Positions 27,805-37,650 of a stretch of DNA of 64,000 nucleotides are shown here, piece by piece; within the stretch, counting starts at the first letter, position 1, and every line of letters begins with the position of its first letter. Source of the DNA: Mesorhizobium wenxiniae (GTDB lineage: Bacteria; Pseudomonadota; Alphaproteobacteria; Rhizobiales; Rhizobiaceae); contig NZ_NPKH01000011.1 in the NCBI RefSeq assembly GCF_002284535.1, positions 261,115 through 325,114 on the forward strand. Direction: 5' to 3'. Both the position numbers and the translations under genes were made by a program. The notes beneath the pieces were generated by a model. That model saw nothing but the letters and a program-made list of their open reading frames with translations, did no database searches and had not been told where the DNA came from.

Positions 27805-28403
27805 TGAAAGTCCTTTCCTTGCGGATTGGCTGGTGACGGATGCGCCGTTACGACAAGGCGATGGGACCGTCCCTGTGGAGCGGTTTCGTCGTGATAGCGT
27901 GCCGCGAGGGTGGTGATGGCCTCAGTCAATTCACGCGTAAACGAGGCGCGGTCGGCGGCGGAGCGGAAGCGGATTTCGGTGTCGATCGCCAAGGTCGCCA
28001 GGCGCTTGCCGGCATCCGTGGCGGCGCGCTGGAGAGCCCCGATCTCCCGCACCAGCCGAGCGCCGAGCGCGATGAGGTAGCTTGCCGACAGCCGATCCGA
28101 GGTACGGTCCGGATCGGCGCCGACCGGACCCAGCGCGGTCGTCGAGACGACATAGCTTGTGGCGCTCGCCACCATGAGCCGCTCCGTCAGGCCACCCCAC
28201 TTCCGCGTGTCTGCAACCTGGACAAGCCCGTGCTCCTCGAGAGCATGCAGGTGATAATTGATCTTCTGCCGCTTGAGGCCGAGCCGTGTGGCGAGGGTAG
28301 CGGCCGAAGCGGGCTCCCGCAGTTCTGAAAGGAGCTGACTCCGAACGGGCTCCAACGCGGCGGCGGCCGCGCTCGGTCGATCTATGACTTCGATATCGAG
28401 CAT
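27795..28403 (-). CDS. ArsR-type winged-helix regulator
   Basis: 202 aa. The N-terminal HTH reads LREPASAATLATRLGLKRQK with INYHLHALEEHGLVQVADTR, as in ArsR/HTH_20 proteins that lack metal ligands. The C-terminal half (about 100-195) is helical, with a run ending ITTLAARYHDE. An open frame extends to 28559 but the ATG at 28403 is the best start. It overlaps the AHSA1-like gene by ten bases. Two identical-spacing inverted repeats lie 13-57 bp upstream of its start, so it probably represses its own operon. Confidence 0.82.
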   Translation of the reverse strand: MLDIEVIDRPSAAAAALEPVRSQLLSELREPASAATLATRLGLKRQKINYHLHALEEHGLVQVADTRKWGGLTERLMVASATSYVVSTTALGPVGADPDRTSDRLSASYLIALGARLVREIGALQRAATDAGKRLATLAIDTEIRFRSAADRASFTRELTEAITTLAARYHDETAPQGRSHRLVVTAHPSPANPQGKDFQCQ

Positions 28404-28415
28404 GGAGGCCTCATA

Positions 28416-28460
28416 TTGACAAACTTTCCTGTCAATGCCGTTGACGAGTTTATTTGTCAA
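28416..28460. promoter_or_regulatory. Two tandem TTGAC-N10-GTCAA operators
   Basis: TTGAC (28416-28420) with GTCAA (28431-28435), and again TTGAC (28441-28445) with GTCAA (28456-28460). Both sites are 20 bp long with the same spacer, 25 bp apart from centre to centre. They lie just upstream of the ArsR-type gene. The repetition makes chance unlikely; binding by that regulator is inferred. Confidence 0.65.
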
Positions 28461-28615
28461 GAGCGAAAGGACCGCTTGTGGCAATAAGGGGCGGTAAGGG
28501 TGGGCGCGAGGCCAGCTACGGAAGACGACGCGTCCCCGCCCGCAGCGGGGCAATTGCAATGACAGTGCCGTTCGTTGTAGCCATTCCGACCGCTTGATTT
28601 TGGAGGAGATGCAGC

Positions 28616-29005
28616 ATGGACCGATTCACTGGCGGTTGCCTGTGCGGCAACGTCCGAATTGTGGCGTCGGGACTCCCATACCGCGTCGGCCTTTGTCACT
28701 GTCTGGACTGCCGCAAGCATCATGGGGCTCTTTTTCACGCTTCGGCGGTGTTCCCTCAGGATGCGGTGACGATCGAAGGCGAGACGCGCGACTACGCCGG
28801 GCGGTTTTTCTGTCCCCGCTGCGGCTCGACAATTTTCGGACGCACCGCAGACGAAATCGAAGTGAACCTGGGATCCCTGGATGCGCCTGACCAACTGAAG
28901 CCGACTTACGAGAGCTGGATAATCCGTCGCGAGTCCTGGTTGCCGCCGTTTCCGCTCACGAGACGCTACGAGCGCGATCGTGACGCCACGAGTCGCTTTG
29001 AGTAG
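28616..29005 (+). CDS. GFA-family zinc protein
   Basis: 129 aa. Zinc ligands of the GFA (glutathione-dependent formaldehyde-activating enzyme-like) fold are seen: GGCLCGNVR at about 6-14, CHCLDCRKHHG at about 27-37 and FCPRCGSTIF at about 63-72. Most family members have no proven reaction; some bind glutathione or detoxify aldehydes. GGAGGA precedes the ATG. It is a single plus-strand gene, convergent with the TPR regulator. Confidence 0.88.
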   Translation: MDRFTGGCLCGNVRIVASGLPYRVGLCHCLDCRKHHGALFHASAVFPQDAVTIEGETRDYAGRFFCPRCGSTIFGRTADEIEVNLGSLDAPDQLKPTYESWIIRRESWLPPFPLTRRYERDRDATSRFE

Positions 29006-29048
29006 TCGCACGAACGGTGCGAAGGCGTTGGGAGGTCATGCCGGCGCG

Positions 29049-30557
29049 TCACTCCGGAAGACCGGCTTTGCGGAAGCCGTCAACGAAATGCTCGAGCGTC
29101 GCAGCGTCGCGGAATGGCTCCGTCGTTGCCCAGTGGCGGGTTGTGAAATGCGGATTGCCGACGAGGAACAGTTCGGCCTCTGCGCGCGCCTGGTCGAGCC
29201 GGCCCAGTTGGGCAAGGCTTGCCGCCAGGAAACGGCGCGAGCTTGTACGATAAGTCTCGTCCCTGCGCAGTGTTTCGACAGCGGCTTCGTATTCGCCGGC
29301 CGCATATTGCGCCTGGCCGAGCGTCAGATAGTACCAACTTGCCGGAAACGGGTTCAGCCGGAATGCCTTGCGAATGTGCTCAAGGCCCTCCTCGACCCGT
29401 CCGGCCAGGACCGCGATGTCGGATAACGCCGCCCAGGCATCGGCCTCGTTCGGATCGAGCTCGATCGCCTTGGCGAATTCCGCATCCGCCTCGGCGAAGC
29501 TGCGCTCATAGGCAAGCAGGTAAGCCAAAACCCAGCGGCAGCCGGCATCGTTGGGATCGATCGCCACGGCCTTGCGCGCCAGTTCCAAAGCAACGCTACG
29601 GGACGTTTCGGTTGGTCCGCCGGAATGCACCCATCCCATCCAGTGGTTCATGGCAAGCCAGCGATAGGCCTCGGCATAGTCCGGATCGAGCGAAACCGCG
29701 CGGGTGAGCATCAGATGCGCTTCGCGCGCCGTCTGCGGCGAATCATCCATCAGCTTGCGCGCCCGCACGCACAGATCGTAAGCCTCGAGATTTTTGGGCC
29801 GATTGCGCGGCGGCGGTGCGCGCAGCCTGCCGAGCAACGCCTCCACGATCTTGCCGGTGACCTCGTCCTGAACGGCAAAGATGTCTTCCAGGCTGCGATC
29901 GAAGCGTTCCGCCCATAGATGGTCGCCACTCACCGCGTCGACCAGCTGGGCGTTGATGCGCACGCGCCCCGCGGCGCGTCTTGCGCTCCCCTCCAGCAGG
30001 TAGCGCACGCCAAGGTCCTGTGCGATATCGCGCACGTCCATCGCCTTTCCCTTGTAGGCAAAGGCCGAATTGCGTGCGATGACGAACAGGCCGGAGATCC
30101 TGGACAGGTCGGTGATCAGGTCCTCGGTCAACCCATCCGCGAAGGATTCCTGCTCGGGATCGTTGCTGACATTGACGAAGGGCAGCACGGCTATCGATGG
30201 CTTGCCGGGCAGCGGCAAAGGTTTTCGTTTCGCGCCACCAAGCTGTTCGACGACCCCCGTGAAGCGGTAGCCGACGCGCGGAACCGTGGCGATCCATTCA
30301 CCGCCGTCTGAGGCCGGGCCAAGCAGCTTCCGCAGCTGCGCGATCTGGACGGTGAGGTTGCCTTCCTCGACGGCCGTGCCCGGCCACGCCGCGTCCATCA
30401 ACTCGGCCTTCTCAAGGATTTCGCCGGACCGTCCAACGAGCGCCGCAAGCAGCTTTAGCCCGCGGTAGCCAACGGCAACGGGGACATCGTTGCGAAGCAG
30501 CGTTCCCGCACCGGAATCAAGCACGAACGGACCAAAGGCAAAGCGCGATCCCTGCAT
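29049..30557 (-). CDS. Winged-helix / FlgO-like / TPR regulator
   Basis: 502 aa. Residues about 5-100 are an OmpR/CadC-type winged helix (GRSGEILEKAELMDAAWPG, then WIATVPRVGYRFTG). Residues about 115-250 match the FlgO-like or TolB-N-like region found in rhizobial adenylate cyclases (PSIAVLPFVNVSNDPEQESF and ADGLTEDLITDLSRI). The rest is TPR repeats (AIELDPNEADAWAALSDIAV). No TM helix is seen, so it is probably cytoplasmic. It resembles the C-terminal part of the cyclase at 35385-37262, with the cyclase domain replaced by a DNA-binding domain. It diverges from the DUF1127 gene. Confidence 0.85.
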   Translation of the reverse strand: MQGSRFAFGPFVLDSGAGTLLRNDVPVAVGYRGLKLLAALVGRSGEILEKAELMDAAWPGTAVEEGNLTVQIAQLRKLLGPASDGGEWIATVPRVGYRFTGVVEQLGGAKRKPLPLPGKPSIAVLPFVNVSNDPEQESFADGLTEDLITDLSRISGLFVIARNSAFAYKGKAMDVRDIAQDLGVRYLLEGSARRAAGRVRINAQLVDAVSGDHLWAERFDRSLEDIFAVQDEVTGKIVEALLGRLRAPPPRNRPKNLEAYDLCVRARKLMDDSPQTAREAHLMLTRAVSLDPDYAEAYRWLAMNHWMGWVHSGGPTETSRSVALELARKAVAIDPNDAGCRWVLAYLLAYERSFAEADAEFAKAIELDPNEADAWAALSDIAVLAGRVEEGLEHIRKAFRLNPFPASWYYLTLGQAQYAAGEYEAAVETLRRDETYRTSSRRFLAASLAQLGRLDQARAEAELFLVGNPHFTTRHWATTEPFRDAATLEHFVDGFRKAGLPE

Positions 30558-30692
30558 GCGGCGTATCTATAGCCCGTTTGGAAGTTTTGAGAACTATTTG
30601 GGAGAGCTTAATTACGACGCTGTTCGTATCCTGCAGAATTCAGCCTCTTTCAGGTCGAGGGTCCCCGGACCTTCAAGCCCATGGAGGTTGCT

Positions 30693-30944
30693 ATGAACGA
30701 TACTCTTGCATCGGCCCCGCATCAGGCAGCGCGGCCGGGAACGCCCGAGCGGCCGGCGGAAATGTCGCGTCGGCACTACAGCCTGGCGACCCTGCGAAGC
30801 ATTATCGCGGCCTGGGGCGAGCGGAAACGCTTTCGCTGGGAACTTGAGCAAATGTCGAAGGACAATCCTCATTTGATCGACGATATCGGTCTGACGAAAC
30901 GGCTGGTCGACGCAGAGATCGCCAAGCCCTTCTGGCGGCGATAA
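30693..30944 (+). CDS. DUF1127 small protein
   Basis: 83 aa. The C-terminal part (RSIIAAWGERKRFRWELEQM, then NPHLIDDIGLTKRLVDAEI) is the DUF1127 motif, an arginine-rich helix followed by an acidic DDIGL segment. In alphaproteobacteria such small proteins affect RNA turnover and phosphate or stress responses. GGAGG lies five bases before the ATG at 30693. It diverges from the winged-helix/TPR gene and may be under its control. Confidence 0.85.
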   Translation: MNDTLASAPHQAARPGTPERPAEMSRRHYSLATLRSIIAAWGERKRFRWELEQMSKDNPHLIDDIGLTKRLVDAEIAKPFWRR

Positions 30945-31154
30945 TCCTCGTCGCCGCAAGGTCGCGAAGCCGATACCGTCATCGTTCTTGGTGCGCCAAA
31001 AAGCATCTCTCGAAACGGTACTCGCTCGCGCTGGTCGCCGCGCGGACAGCTCGACCATGAAAGTCGACCGGCCACAGGCTCTTCGGCACATCCGGAACTC
31101 GCGCCGCTCGTTTGAGTTAAACTCCATTTCCAGACAGCAAAACGGAATCCTGCC

Positions 31155-32039
31155 ATGAGCCTGCCCGCCCAACGCCGAATGCGTCTCTCCGGTGGAACCG
31201 AGCTTGCCTACGTCACTGCGGGCGATCCATCCAACCCCGCCTTGCTCCTCCTGCATGGGTTTCCCAGCTCCGCACGTGCATTCCGCGATGTGATTCCCGG
31301 ACTGGCGGGCGCAGCCTATGTGATCGCGCCCGACCTCCCGGGCCATGGCCAGTCCGACGTTCCGCCGACACCCTCCTTCGCCGCGATCAGCGAGGCAATT
31401 TCCGAATTGCTGGCCCACCTCGGGATCGGGCGTCGTTTCATCTACGTGCATGACTGGGGCACCGCTGTGGGCCTGCAGATCGCCATGCAAGCGCCCGAGC
31501 TGGTTTCGGGCCTCATCATCCAGAACGCAAACGCGCATCGTACCGGCTTCGGCCCCCTGTGGGACGCCGCATTGAAGTTCTGGTCAGAACCGACAAAAGA
31601 GAACGAAGCGGCCGCAACCCCCGACCTGACCTTTGAATTCACGCGCGAGCAATATACGGGCGGTCTGCCGGAGGAGGTCGCCGCCACGATCAAAGGCGAA
31701 CCCTGGGTCGAGGACTGGAGGGTGATGAATCTTCCCGGGCGCATGGAGACCCACCGCGCGCTCATCGCCGATTATAAGAACCACGCCGCGCGTTTCGATG
31801 CGATCGCCGGCTATCTCAAGAAATGGCAACCGCCGGCGCTCATGCTGTGGGGCCGTCACGAGCCCTATTTCGACATCGCCGAAACGCTGTCGTGGATGCA
31901 GGATCTGCCGCGTATGGAGGCGCATATTTTCGACGGCGGGCATTTCCTGCTCGAGACGCATGCCGAACCAGCACTCTCCCTTATGCTGGAGTTCATCAAG
32001 CGAACACAGAAGAGACTCACACAATTCCCGTCGCTTTAG
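31155..32039 (+). CDS. Alpha/beta hydrolase (haloalkane dehalogenase / epoxide hydrolase-like)
   Basis: 294 aa. The oxyanion motif LLLHGFPSSARAF is at about 33-45. The nucleophile elbow is VHDWGTAVGLQIA with Asp at about 98, as in haloalkane dehalogenases and epoxide hydrolases rather than Ser esterases. An acid lies in the LWGRHEPYFD region and the general-base His in IFDGGHFLLETHA near residue 258. So it likely forms a covalent aspartyl-ester with a halide or epoxide substrate. It is a single gene, convergent with the reductase gene that follows. Confidence 0.85.
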   Translation: MSLPAQRRMRLSGGTELAYVTAGDPSNPALLLLHGFPSSARAFRDVIPGLAGAAYVIAPDLPGHGQSDVPPTPSFAAISEAISELLAHLGIGRRFIYVHDWGTAVGLQIAMQAPELVSGLIIQNANAHRTGFGPLWDAALKFWSEPTKENEAAATPDLTFEFTREQYTGGLPEEVAATIKGEPWVEDWRVMNLPGRMETHRALIADYKNHAARFDAIAGYLKKWQPPALMLWGRHEPYFDIAETLSWMQDLPRMEAHIFDGGHFLLETHAEPALSLMLEFIKRTQKRLTQFPSL

Positions 32040-32092
32040 GTCCAACCCAAAACCAGAATTCAGCGGCGATTTCCATCCGGCGAGTCGCGAGA

Positions 32093-32623
<531 letters not shown>

Positions 32624-32707
32624 AATCCACCTCCTTTCCCTACGCGGCACATCCGCGCGGCTCTGATTGCGTCGTGCAATCGGTTGTAAGCTGGATCAGA
32701 CTGATGG

Positions 32708-33610
32708 TTAAGGTGCTTTCTTTCGCAAGTCCTTCACGACATCGAGAAAAGCCCGCAGTGCCGGCGGCACGGCTCGATGTCCGGGATAGTAGACCGCGAC
32801 CCCTTCCGGAGCGGGCATCCATGCGGTCAGGACCTTACGCAGCCGGCCATCGGATATGGCCGCTTCGGCGGCCCAATCCGCCACATAGGCGATACCCAGA
32901 CCCTCCATTGCGGCTTCGACCATCAGTTCCTCGTCATCGAGGACGATGGAGCCGTTTGCGTCGATCACGAGTTCCTGGCCGACGCGTTCGAATTCCCATC
33001 GATAGAATTTGCCGCTGGGCATACGATGGCCGATGCAATGGTGGCGTTGTAATTCCTCGGGCGTTCCCGGGTCGCCGAAGCGATCGAGATAGGCGGGCGA
33101 GGCGACACAGATGAACGTCAACGGGGGTGCGAACGGCACGGCGATCATGTCCTTGGGGACCGATCCGAGGAGGCGCACGCCGGCATCGAACCCGCCGGAC
33201 ACGATATCGATGAGCCGCCCCTCGACGACGATGTCCACGGTCACGTCCGGATGGCGCTTCGCAATCTGCGGAAGAACCCAGCGAACGAGAAGCCCGGCCA
33301 CCAATCGCGGTGCGTTGATGCGGACCGTGCCCGCGACATTGCCCCGGAACCCCGCGACGCTATCGAGCGCCTCGTCCAGCGAGGCGAGCGCCGGCTGAAG
33401 GCGGTCGAGCAACCGGAACCCGGCTTCTGTCGGCGAGACGCTGCGTGTGGTGCGGTTCAAAAGGCGCACGCCCATGCGTTCCTCGAGCGCACGCATCGCA
33501 TGGCTCAATGTGGAAGGTGCCGTGCCGATCTCGTCCGCTGCGCGGCGGAAGCTGCGGTGTGTGGCAACGGCCACGAAGGCGGTGAGATCGTTGAGCGACG
33601 GGCGGGGCAT
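32708..33610 (-). CDS. LysR-family regulator (of the SDR/RidA pair)
   Basis: 300 aa. The HTH is at about 5-63 (SLNDLTAFVAVATHRSFRRA; MGVRLLNRTTRSVSPTEAG). The substrate domain follows, of the CrgA/DsdC-like subgroup that often controls SDR or reductase genes. It diverges from the SDR at 33707 with a 96-bp gap, so it probably regulates that gene and the RidA-like gene after it. Confidence 0.9.
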   Translation of the reverse strand: MPRPSLNDLTAFVAVATHRSFRRAADEIGTAPSTLSHAMRALEERMGVRLLNRTTRSVSPTEAGFRLLDRLQPALASLDEALDSVAGFRGNVAGTVRINAPRLVAGLLVRWVLPQIAKRHPDVTVDIVVEGRLIDIVSGGFDAGVRLLGSVPKDMIAVPFAPPLTFICVASPAYLDRFGDPGTPEELQRHHCIGHRMPSGKFYRWEFERVGQELVIDANGSIVLDDEELMVEAAMEGLGIAYVADWAAEAAISDGRLRKVLTAWMPAPEGVAVYYPGHRAVPPALRAFLDVVKDLRKKAP

Positions 33611-33706
33611 TGATGGGGATTTTGCATCATCTCATGCCGATTTCAACGGCTAATGCGCGCAATGCGATTGCCCTATCTCCTGCCTGGATCAATTGGAGAT
33701 ATGAGA

Positions 33707-34555
33707 ATGGAAAAAACCTGGCTCATAACGGGCGTGTCGTCCGGTCTAGGCCGGCTGCTGGCGGAGAAGGCCTTGATCAGGGGAGACCGCGTCGTCGGTG
33801 CCAGCCGCAGCGAGGACGCACTTCCCGACCTGCGTGCACGCTACCCCGAACGGCTCCGCATCGTCGCAATGGACCTCAAGGACCAGAGCTCGGTCCGCGC
33901 CGCGGTCGACCGCGCCTTCGCCGCATCCGCTCGGATCGACATCGTCGTCAGCAATGCTGGCTATGGCCTGCTCGGCGCGGCGGAAGAGGCTGGCGATGTG
34001 CAAGTTCGGGACATCATCGACACCAATCTCATCGGCTCGATCGCACTCATCCGGGCGGCGGTGCCGCATCTGCGCAGCCGGGGTGGCGGCCGGATTCTAC
34101 AGATATCGAGCGAGGGGGGCCAGATCGCCTATCCGGCTTTCAGCCTCTATCACGCGACCAAGTGGGGTATCGAGGGGTTCGTCGAGTCCGTGGCGCAGGA
34201 GGCTGCTCCCTTCGGCATCGAGTTCACCCTTGTGGAACCTGGGCCGGCGCGGACCGGGTTCGGCGGCAATCTCGCGCGGACCAAGCCGCTCGCGGCCTAT
34301 GAGGGAACACCCGCCGGTCAGATCCGCGAGGCGCTCCGTGTCTCATGGGTGATCAAGGGCGACCCCGACCGCATGACGGACGCAATGATCAGGCTTGCAG
34401 ATCAGGATGGTCCGCTTCCGAAACGGCTGGTGCTCGGTGCCGAGGCGTATGCCGGCATCCGCAAGGCACTCGGCGGGCGCATCGAGGAGCTCGACCGGCA
34501 GAAGGACATCGCGGTAGCGGCGGATTTCACGGACGAGGAGTTGGCGCGGCTGTGA
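33707..34555 (+). CDS. Short-chain dehydrogenase (oxidoreductase)
   Basis: 282 aa, classical-type SDR. The cofactor loop is TGVSSGLGR near residues 8-16. VSNAGYGLLGAAEEAG is the NAG motif. The active-site segment has ISSEGGQIAYPAFSLYHATK, giving Ser, Tyr and Lys in the usual order. The ATG at 33707 has GGAG eight bases upstream; one at 33701 is too close. It diverges from LysR and is followed by a RidA-like gene. The substrate is probably a small ketone or aldehyde. Confidence 0.88.
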   Translation: MEKTWLITGVSSGLGRLLAEKALIRGDRVVGASRSEDALPDLRARYPERLRIVAMDLKDQSSVRAAVDRAFAASARIDIVVSNAGYGLLGAAEEAGDVQVRDIIDTNLIGSIALIRAAVPHLRSRGGGRILQISSEGGQIAYPAFSLYHATKWGIEGFVESVAQEAAPFGIEFTLVEPGPARTGFGGNLARTKPLAAYEGTPAGQIREALRVSWVIKGDPDRMTDAMIRLADQDGPLPKRLVLGAEAYAGIRKALGGRIEELDRQKDIAVAADFTDEELARL

Positions 34556-34616
34556 CCCACCGGCGGCCGGCCCGCTGCTCGTGCCCACCTCTTACCAAGA
34601 CAGAAAGGAACATGAG

Positions 34617-35039
34617 ATGCCTACACGTGATGCCGTCTACCCGGCCAACCGGCACGCTTTATACGATATCCACCGCTATTCAGCAGCCATTCGGTCCGGC
34701 GATCTTCTCTTCGTGTCGGGTCAGGTCGGGAGCCGTGAGGACGGCTCGCCCGAGCCCGTATTCGAGGATCAGGTTCGACGGGCCTTCGCCAATCTGCGCG
34801 CGGTCTTGGCGGCCGCCGGGTGCAGCTTCGACGACGTCGTCGACGTCACAACGTTCCACACCGACCCGGACGAACAGATCGAGACAGTTCTGGCCGTCCG
34901 AGCGGAAGAGATCGGTGCACCTCCCTACCCGAACTGGACCGCAGTGGGCGTCAATTGGCTTGCGGGCTTCGATTTCGAGATCAAGGCCATCGCCCGCATC
35001 CCTTCGACGACGAGCAGCCATTTGGCAGACAAGCGCTGA
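34617..35039 (+). CDS. RidA/YjgF family protein
   Basis: 140 aa. RidA-like features: YSAAIRSGDLLFVSGQVGSR at about 20-39, AFANLRAVLAAAGCSFDDVV at about 57-76 and the C-terminal NWLAGFDFEIKAIARIP. The Arg that deaminates enamines in RidA is kept within the last motif (AIARIP). Some family members act on other intermediates. It starts 61 bp after the SDR in the same direction and may share its LysR control. Confidence 0.85.
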   Translation: MPTRDAVYPANRHALYDIHRYSAAIRSGDLLFVSGQVGSREDGSPEPVFEDQVRRAFANLRAVLAAAGCSFDDVVDVTTFHTDPDEQIETVLAVRAEEIGAPPYPNWTAVGVNWLAGFDFEIKAIARIPSTTSSHLADKR

Positions 35040-35384
35040 TCGCTCGCCCTGCAGTTCTGTATTGGCGATTGTACCCCGACGACGGAAACGGCAGCGCGGC
35101 GCGCCCCGGGGCTCGCGATGTCCGGCCAATGATCAATATGCGAGCTTTGCCTTGGGCCAAAATACGTCATTCGGCCGCAAACGATTCGAACTTTTTCACC
35201 GCCGATCACCGCCGTTACTACGCTTTCTCGCCTCCTGGCTATTTCGCGCTCCTCGCGCGGAAGTAGTCCTAGCGGCAATGGGCGGCAACTTTCGGTGTTG
35301 GCGTCGTGGAAATGGCAAAATTGGCGCGCCGGACGAGATGAAACTGGGCACCGCTATGTGATTGAAGTCGCTCTGTAAAAACTT
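35040..35384. other. Intergenic, no gene seen
   Basis: Convergent gap between the RidA-like gene and the cyclase. Short frames lack coding character. A weak hairpin (GCGCTCCTCGCGC, about 35250-35262) lies in it. Nothing else is recognised. Confidence 0.5.
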
Positions 35385-37262
35385 TCAGCCGGTTTCAGGA
35401 GGCTTGGCCTGTGCGAGGTCCTGCAGGAACTCTTCCATCAGCGGCCTGTCACCAAACCGGCGGTAAGCGCGCTCTGCTTCCAGCGAGAATGCCGGATGCG
35501 CCTCGACCAGCTTTGCCATCGTCTGCTGGGCTGCCTCAACCTCTCCGCCCCCGCCCTGCAAAGCGGCCTGAATCAGAAGGCAGTTTGCATCGCGCGGCGC
35601 CCGGATCAGGCATTCCTCTATGACGGCGGAAGCCTCATCGCGGCGGTCAGCCGCGTAGAGCGCCTGCCCGTGCACATAGGCATAGTACTCGGGCGCCATA
35701 GGATGAAGGCGGCGGGCCCGCTCTGCGTTGGCGACGGCATCATCATATTCCCCGAAGCGAACCTGCGCCTTTGCAAGCGCCATCATGCTGTCGGGATCGT
35801 TAGGGTTGAGCTCCACTGCGCGCCGTGCGGCCTGCAAGCCGCCTGAATAGTCGCCCTGCAGGGCAAGCCCGAAGCTGATGACCTGGTAGCCAAGGCCAAG
35901 ATTGGGATCGAGACGGACCGCCTGCCGGGCTTCGCTAAGCCCAAGATGGAGCTCCGGCGCGTTTGCCCGGCCGTCACCGCTCTGCGCCACACTGGCGATA
36001 AAGGTCAGCGCGAGGCCTGCGCGGGCGGCCGCATAGGACGGGTCCATTTCAAGGGCGCGCTGGTAGAGGCCCCGCGCTTCCAGAATGTCCTGCGGGTCAT
36101 TGGCGCCGTGCCGGTAGCGGTTGCGGGCCTGCAGCACGAGGTCATAGGCCTGCAGATTGTCGGTCGGGCGTTCCGCTGCCGCCGCCGCCTCGCTCCTGCC
36201 GATATAGGGTGCGATCTGCGCGACGATTTCAGTGGTCAGCTCGCTCTGGACGGTGAACACGTCGGCGACCTGCCGGTCAAAACTGCGCGACCACAGATGC
36301 GCGCCTGTCTTTACATCGATCAGCTGCGCCGACACGCGAAGCTGGTCGCCTTCACGGCGGGCGCTGCCTTCAACCACATAATCAACGCCGAGCTTCGCCC
36401 CGAGCTTGCGCACGTCCGTATCCTGCCCGTGCACGGCGTAGGTGGAATCGCGCGCGATTACCTGCAGCTCTGAATTGCGGGCAAGGGCTGTCGTCACATC
36501 CTCGGTCAGTCCGTCCGCGAAATACGATTGCTCGCCACTGCCGCTCATCGCGGCAAAAGGCATGACCGCCACTGACGGCCGGGGGTCGGCGCGGCTCTGG
36601 TCCATCGACAAGACCGCCGGGATGCGGCTGACCATGGCTGCCAGGGGGAGCGGCTGGATTTGGGTGCCGATGAGGATGAGGGCTATGGCGGCCGCGCCAT
36701 AAGACCAGCGGGCGGCGGTGCTGCGTAGCACCGGCGGCACCTGCCGCCATGGCGACCACGGAGAGCCCGCGCGCCTTACGCTGTAGACGTTGAGAAGTTC
36801 GGGAATGTTCTTGGCCCGCCTGCGGCCGATGCGGACGAACCTGTCCGCGCTGTTGCGGTCGGCCGCCATCACCACGGCGCCGCTGACGAATATCTGCCCC
36901 GGATCGCACATGGCCTCAAGACGGGCGGCGACATTGACGCCGTCGCCGTATACGTCGCCGTCATCTTCGATGACATCGCCAAGATTGATGCCGATGCGCA
37001 GCTCGAACGGGCCCTTGTCGAAGCCTTCCTGTATGGCCAGCGCCGCATCAACCGCTTCGTTGACGCTTGGAAACATGGCGAGAAAGCCGTCTCCCGCCGT
37101 CTTGACGATGCGCCCGCCATGGCGGGCAATGGTCGGGTCAATAAGCTCATCAAAGACAGCGCGCAGCTTCGCGTAGGTGGAAGCCTCGTTTTCAGCCATC
37201 AGCAGGCTGTAGCCGACGATATCGGCGGCCATGATTGCCGCGAGCTTGCGTTCCATCAGCAT
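35385..37262 (-). CDS. Class III adenylate/guanylate cyclase with FlgO-like and TPR regions
   Basis: About 625 aa. Residues about 5-165 are the cyclase domain: AIMAADIVGYSLLM holds the first metal Asp and KTAGDGFLAMFPS the second. A TM helix follows (RWSYGAAAIALILIGTQI, about 186-203). Then come an FlgO/TolB-N-like region (RPSVAVMPFAAMSGSGEQSYF; ADGLTEDVTTALAR) and TPR repeats. This layout is widespread in rhizobia, which carry many such cyclases. I place the start at 37262 (MLMERKLAAIM) after AGGAA; the frame opens at 37283. The signal sensed is unknown. The C-terminal part resembles the protein at 29049-30557. Confidence 0.9.
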   Translation of the reverse strand: MLMERKLAAIMAADIVGYSLLMAENEASTYAKLRAVFDELIDPTIARHGGRIVKTAGDGFLAMFPSVNEAVDAALAIQEGFDKGPFELRIGINLGDVIEDDGDVYGDGVNVAARLEAMCDPGQIFVSGAVVMAADRNSADRFVRIGRRRAKNIPELLNVYSVRRAGSPWSPWRQVPPVLRSTAARWSYGAAAIALILIGTQIQPLPLAAMVSRIPAVLSMDQSRADPRPSVAVMPFAAMSGSGEQSYFADGLTEDVTTALARNSELQVIARDSTYAVHGQDTDVRKLGAKLGVDYVVEGSARREGDQLRVSAQLIDVKTGAHLWSRSFDRQVADVFTVQSELTTEIVAQIAPYIGRSEAAAAAERPTDNLQAYDLVLQARNRYRHGANDPQDILEARGLYQRALEMDPSYAAARAGLALTFIASVAQSGDGRANAPELHLGLSEARQAVRLDPNLGLGYQVISFGLALQGDYSGGLQAARRAVELNPNDPDSMMALAKAQVRFGEYDDAVANAERARRLHPMAPEYYAYVHGQALYAADRRDEASAVIEECLIRAPRDANCLLIQAALQGGGGEVEAAQQTMAKLVEAHPAFSLEAERAYRRFGDRPLMEEFLQDLAQAKPPETG

Positions 37263-37650
37263 TATTCCTGAGCGGCGGGCCATGCACGGACTATTACTGC
37301 TGACACTTAAGGCGACGCACGGCCCAAGATTAGACCCACAATCCCGGATAGGCTAATCAACACAGCTCATAAATGCGTGATGATTGTGGCCTATACCGTT
37401 CTTACCTTCGTCAGCCATCATCTGCTTCGTCCGGAGCCGTCCGTCGCCGCACTGGCGGAGGGCGACATACAGACGAGAGCATCTGCTTTGATGGTAGGTT
37501 TCCCGAGCCTCTTCTTGCGCAAGGGATCGTCCCCGCATGGGCCGAGACGCTGCGCGGCTCGAGGCTGCCGATCTAGCCGCAACCCGTTCAAACGGCGACA
37601 TAAATCCGCTTCGCTTCATCCGCGGAGCGGAAATTTTTCCACATCGGGCG
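37263..37650. other. Intergenic, no convincing gene
   Basis: Gap between the cyclase start and the end of the second HxlR gene. A minus-strand frame of 88 codons (37353-37619) has no recognisable motif. It may contain remains of a mobile element but I cannot name one. Confidence 0.45.

Noticed and set aside
37353..37619. 88-codon minus-strand frame considered as a transposase remnant
   Set aside because: No transposase motif or terminal repeats can be seen. Codon pattern and composition do not support a gene.
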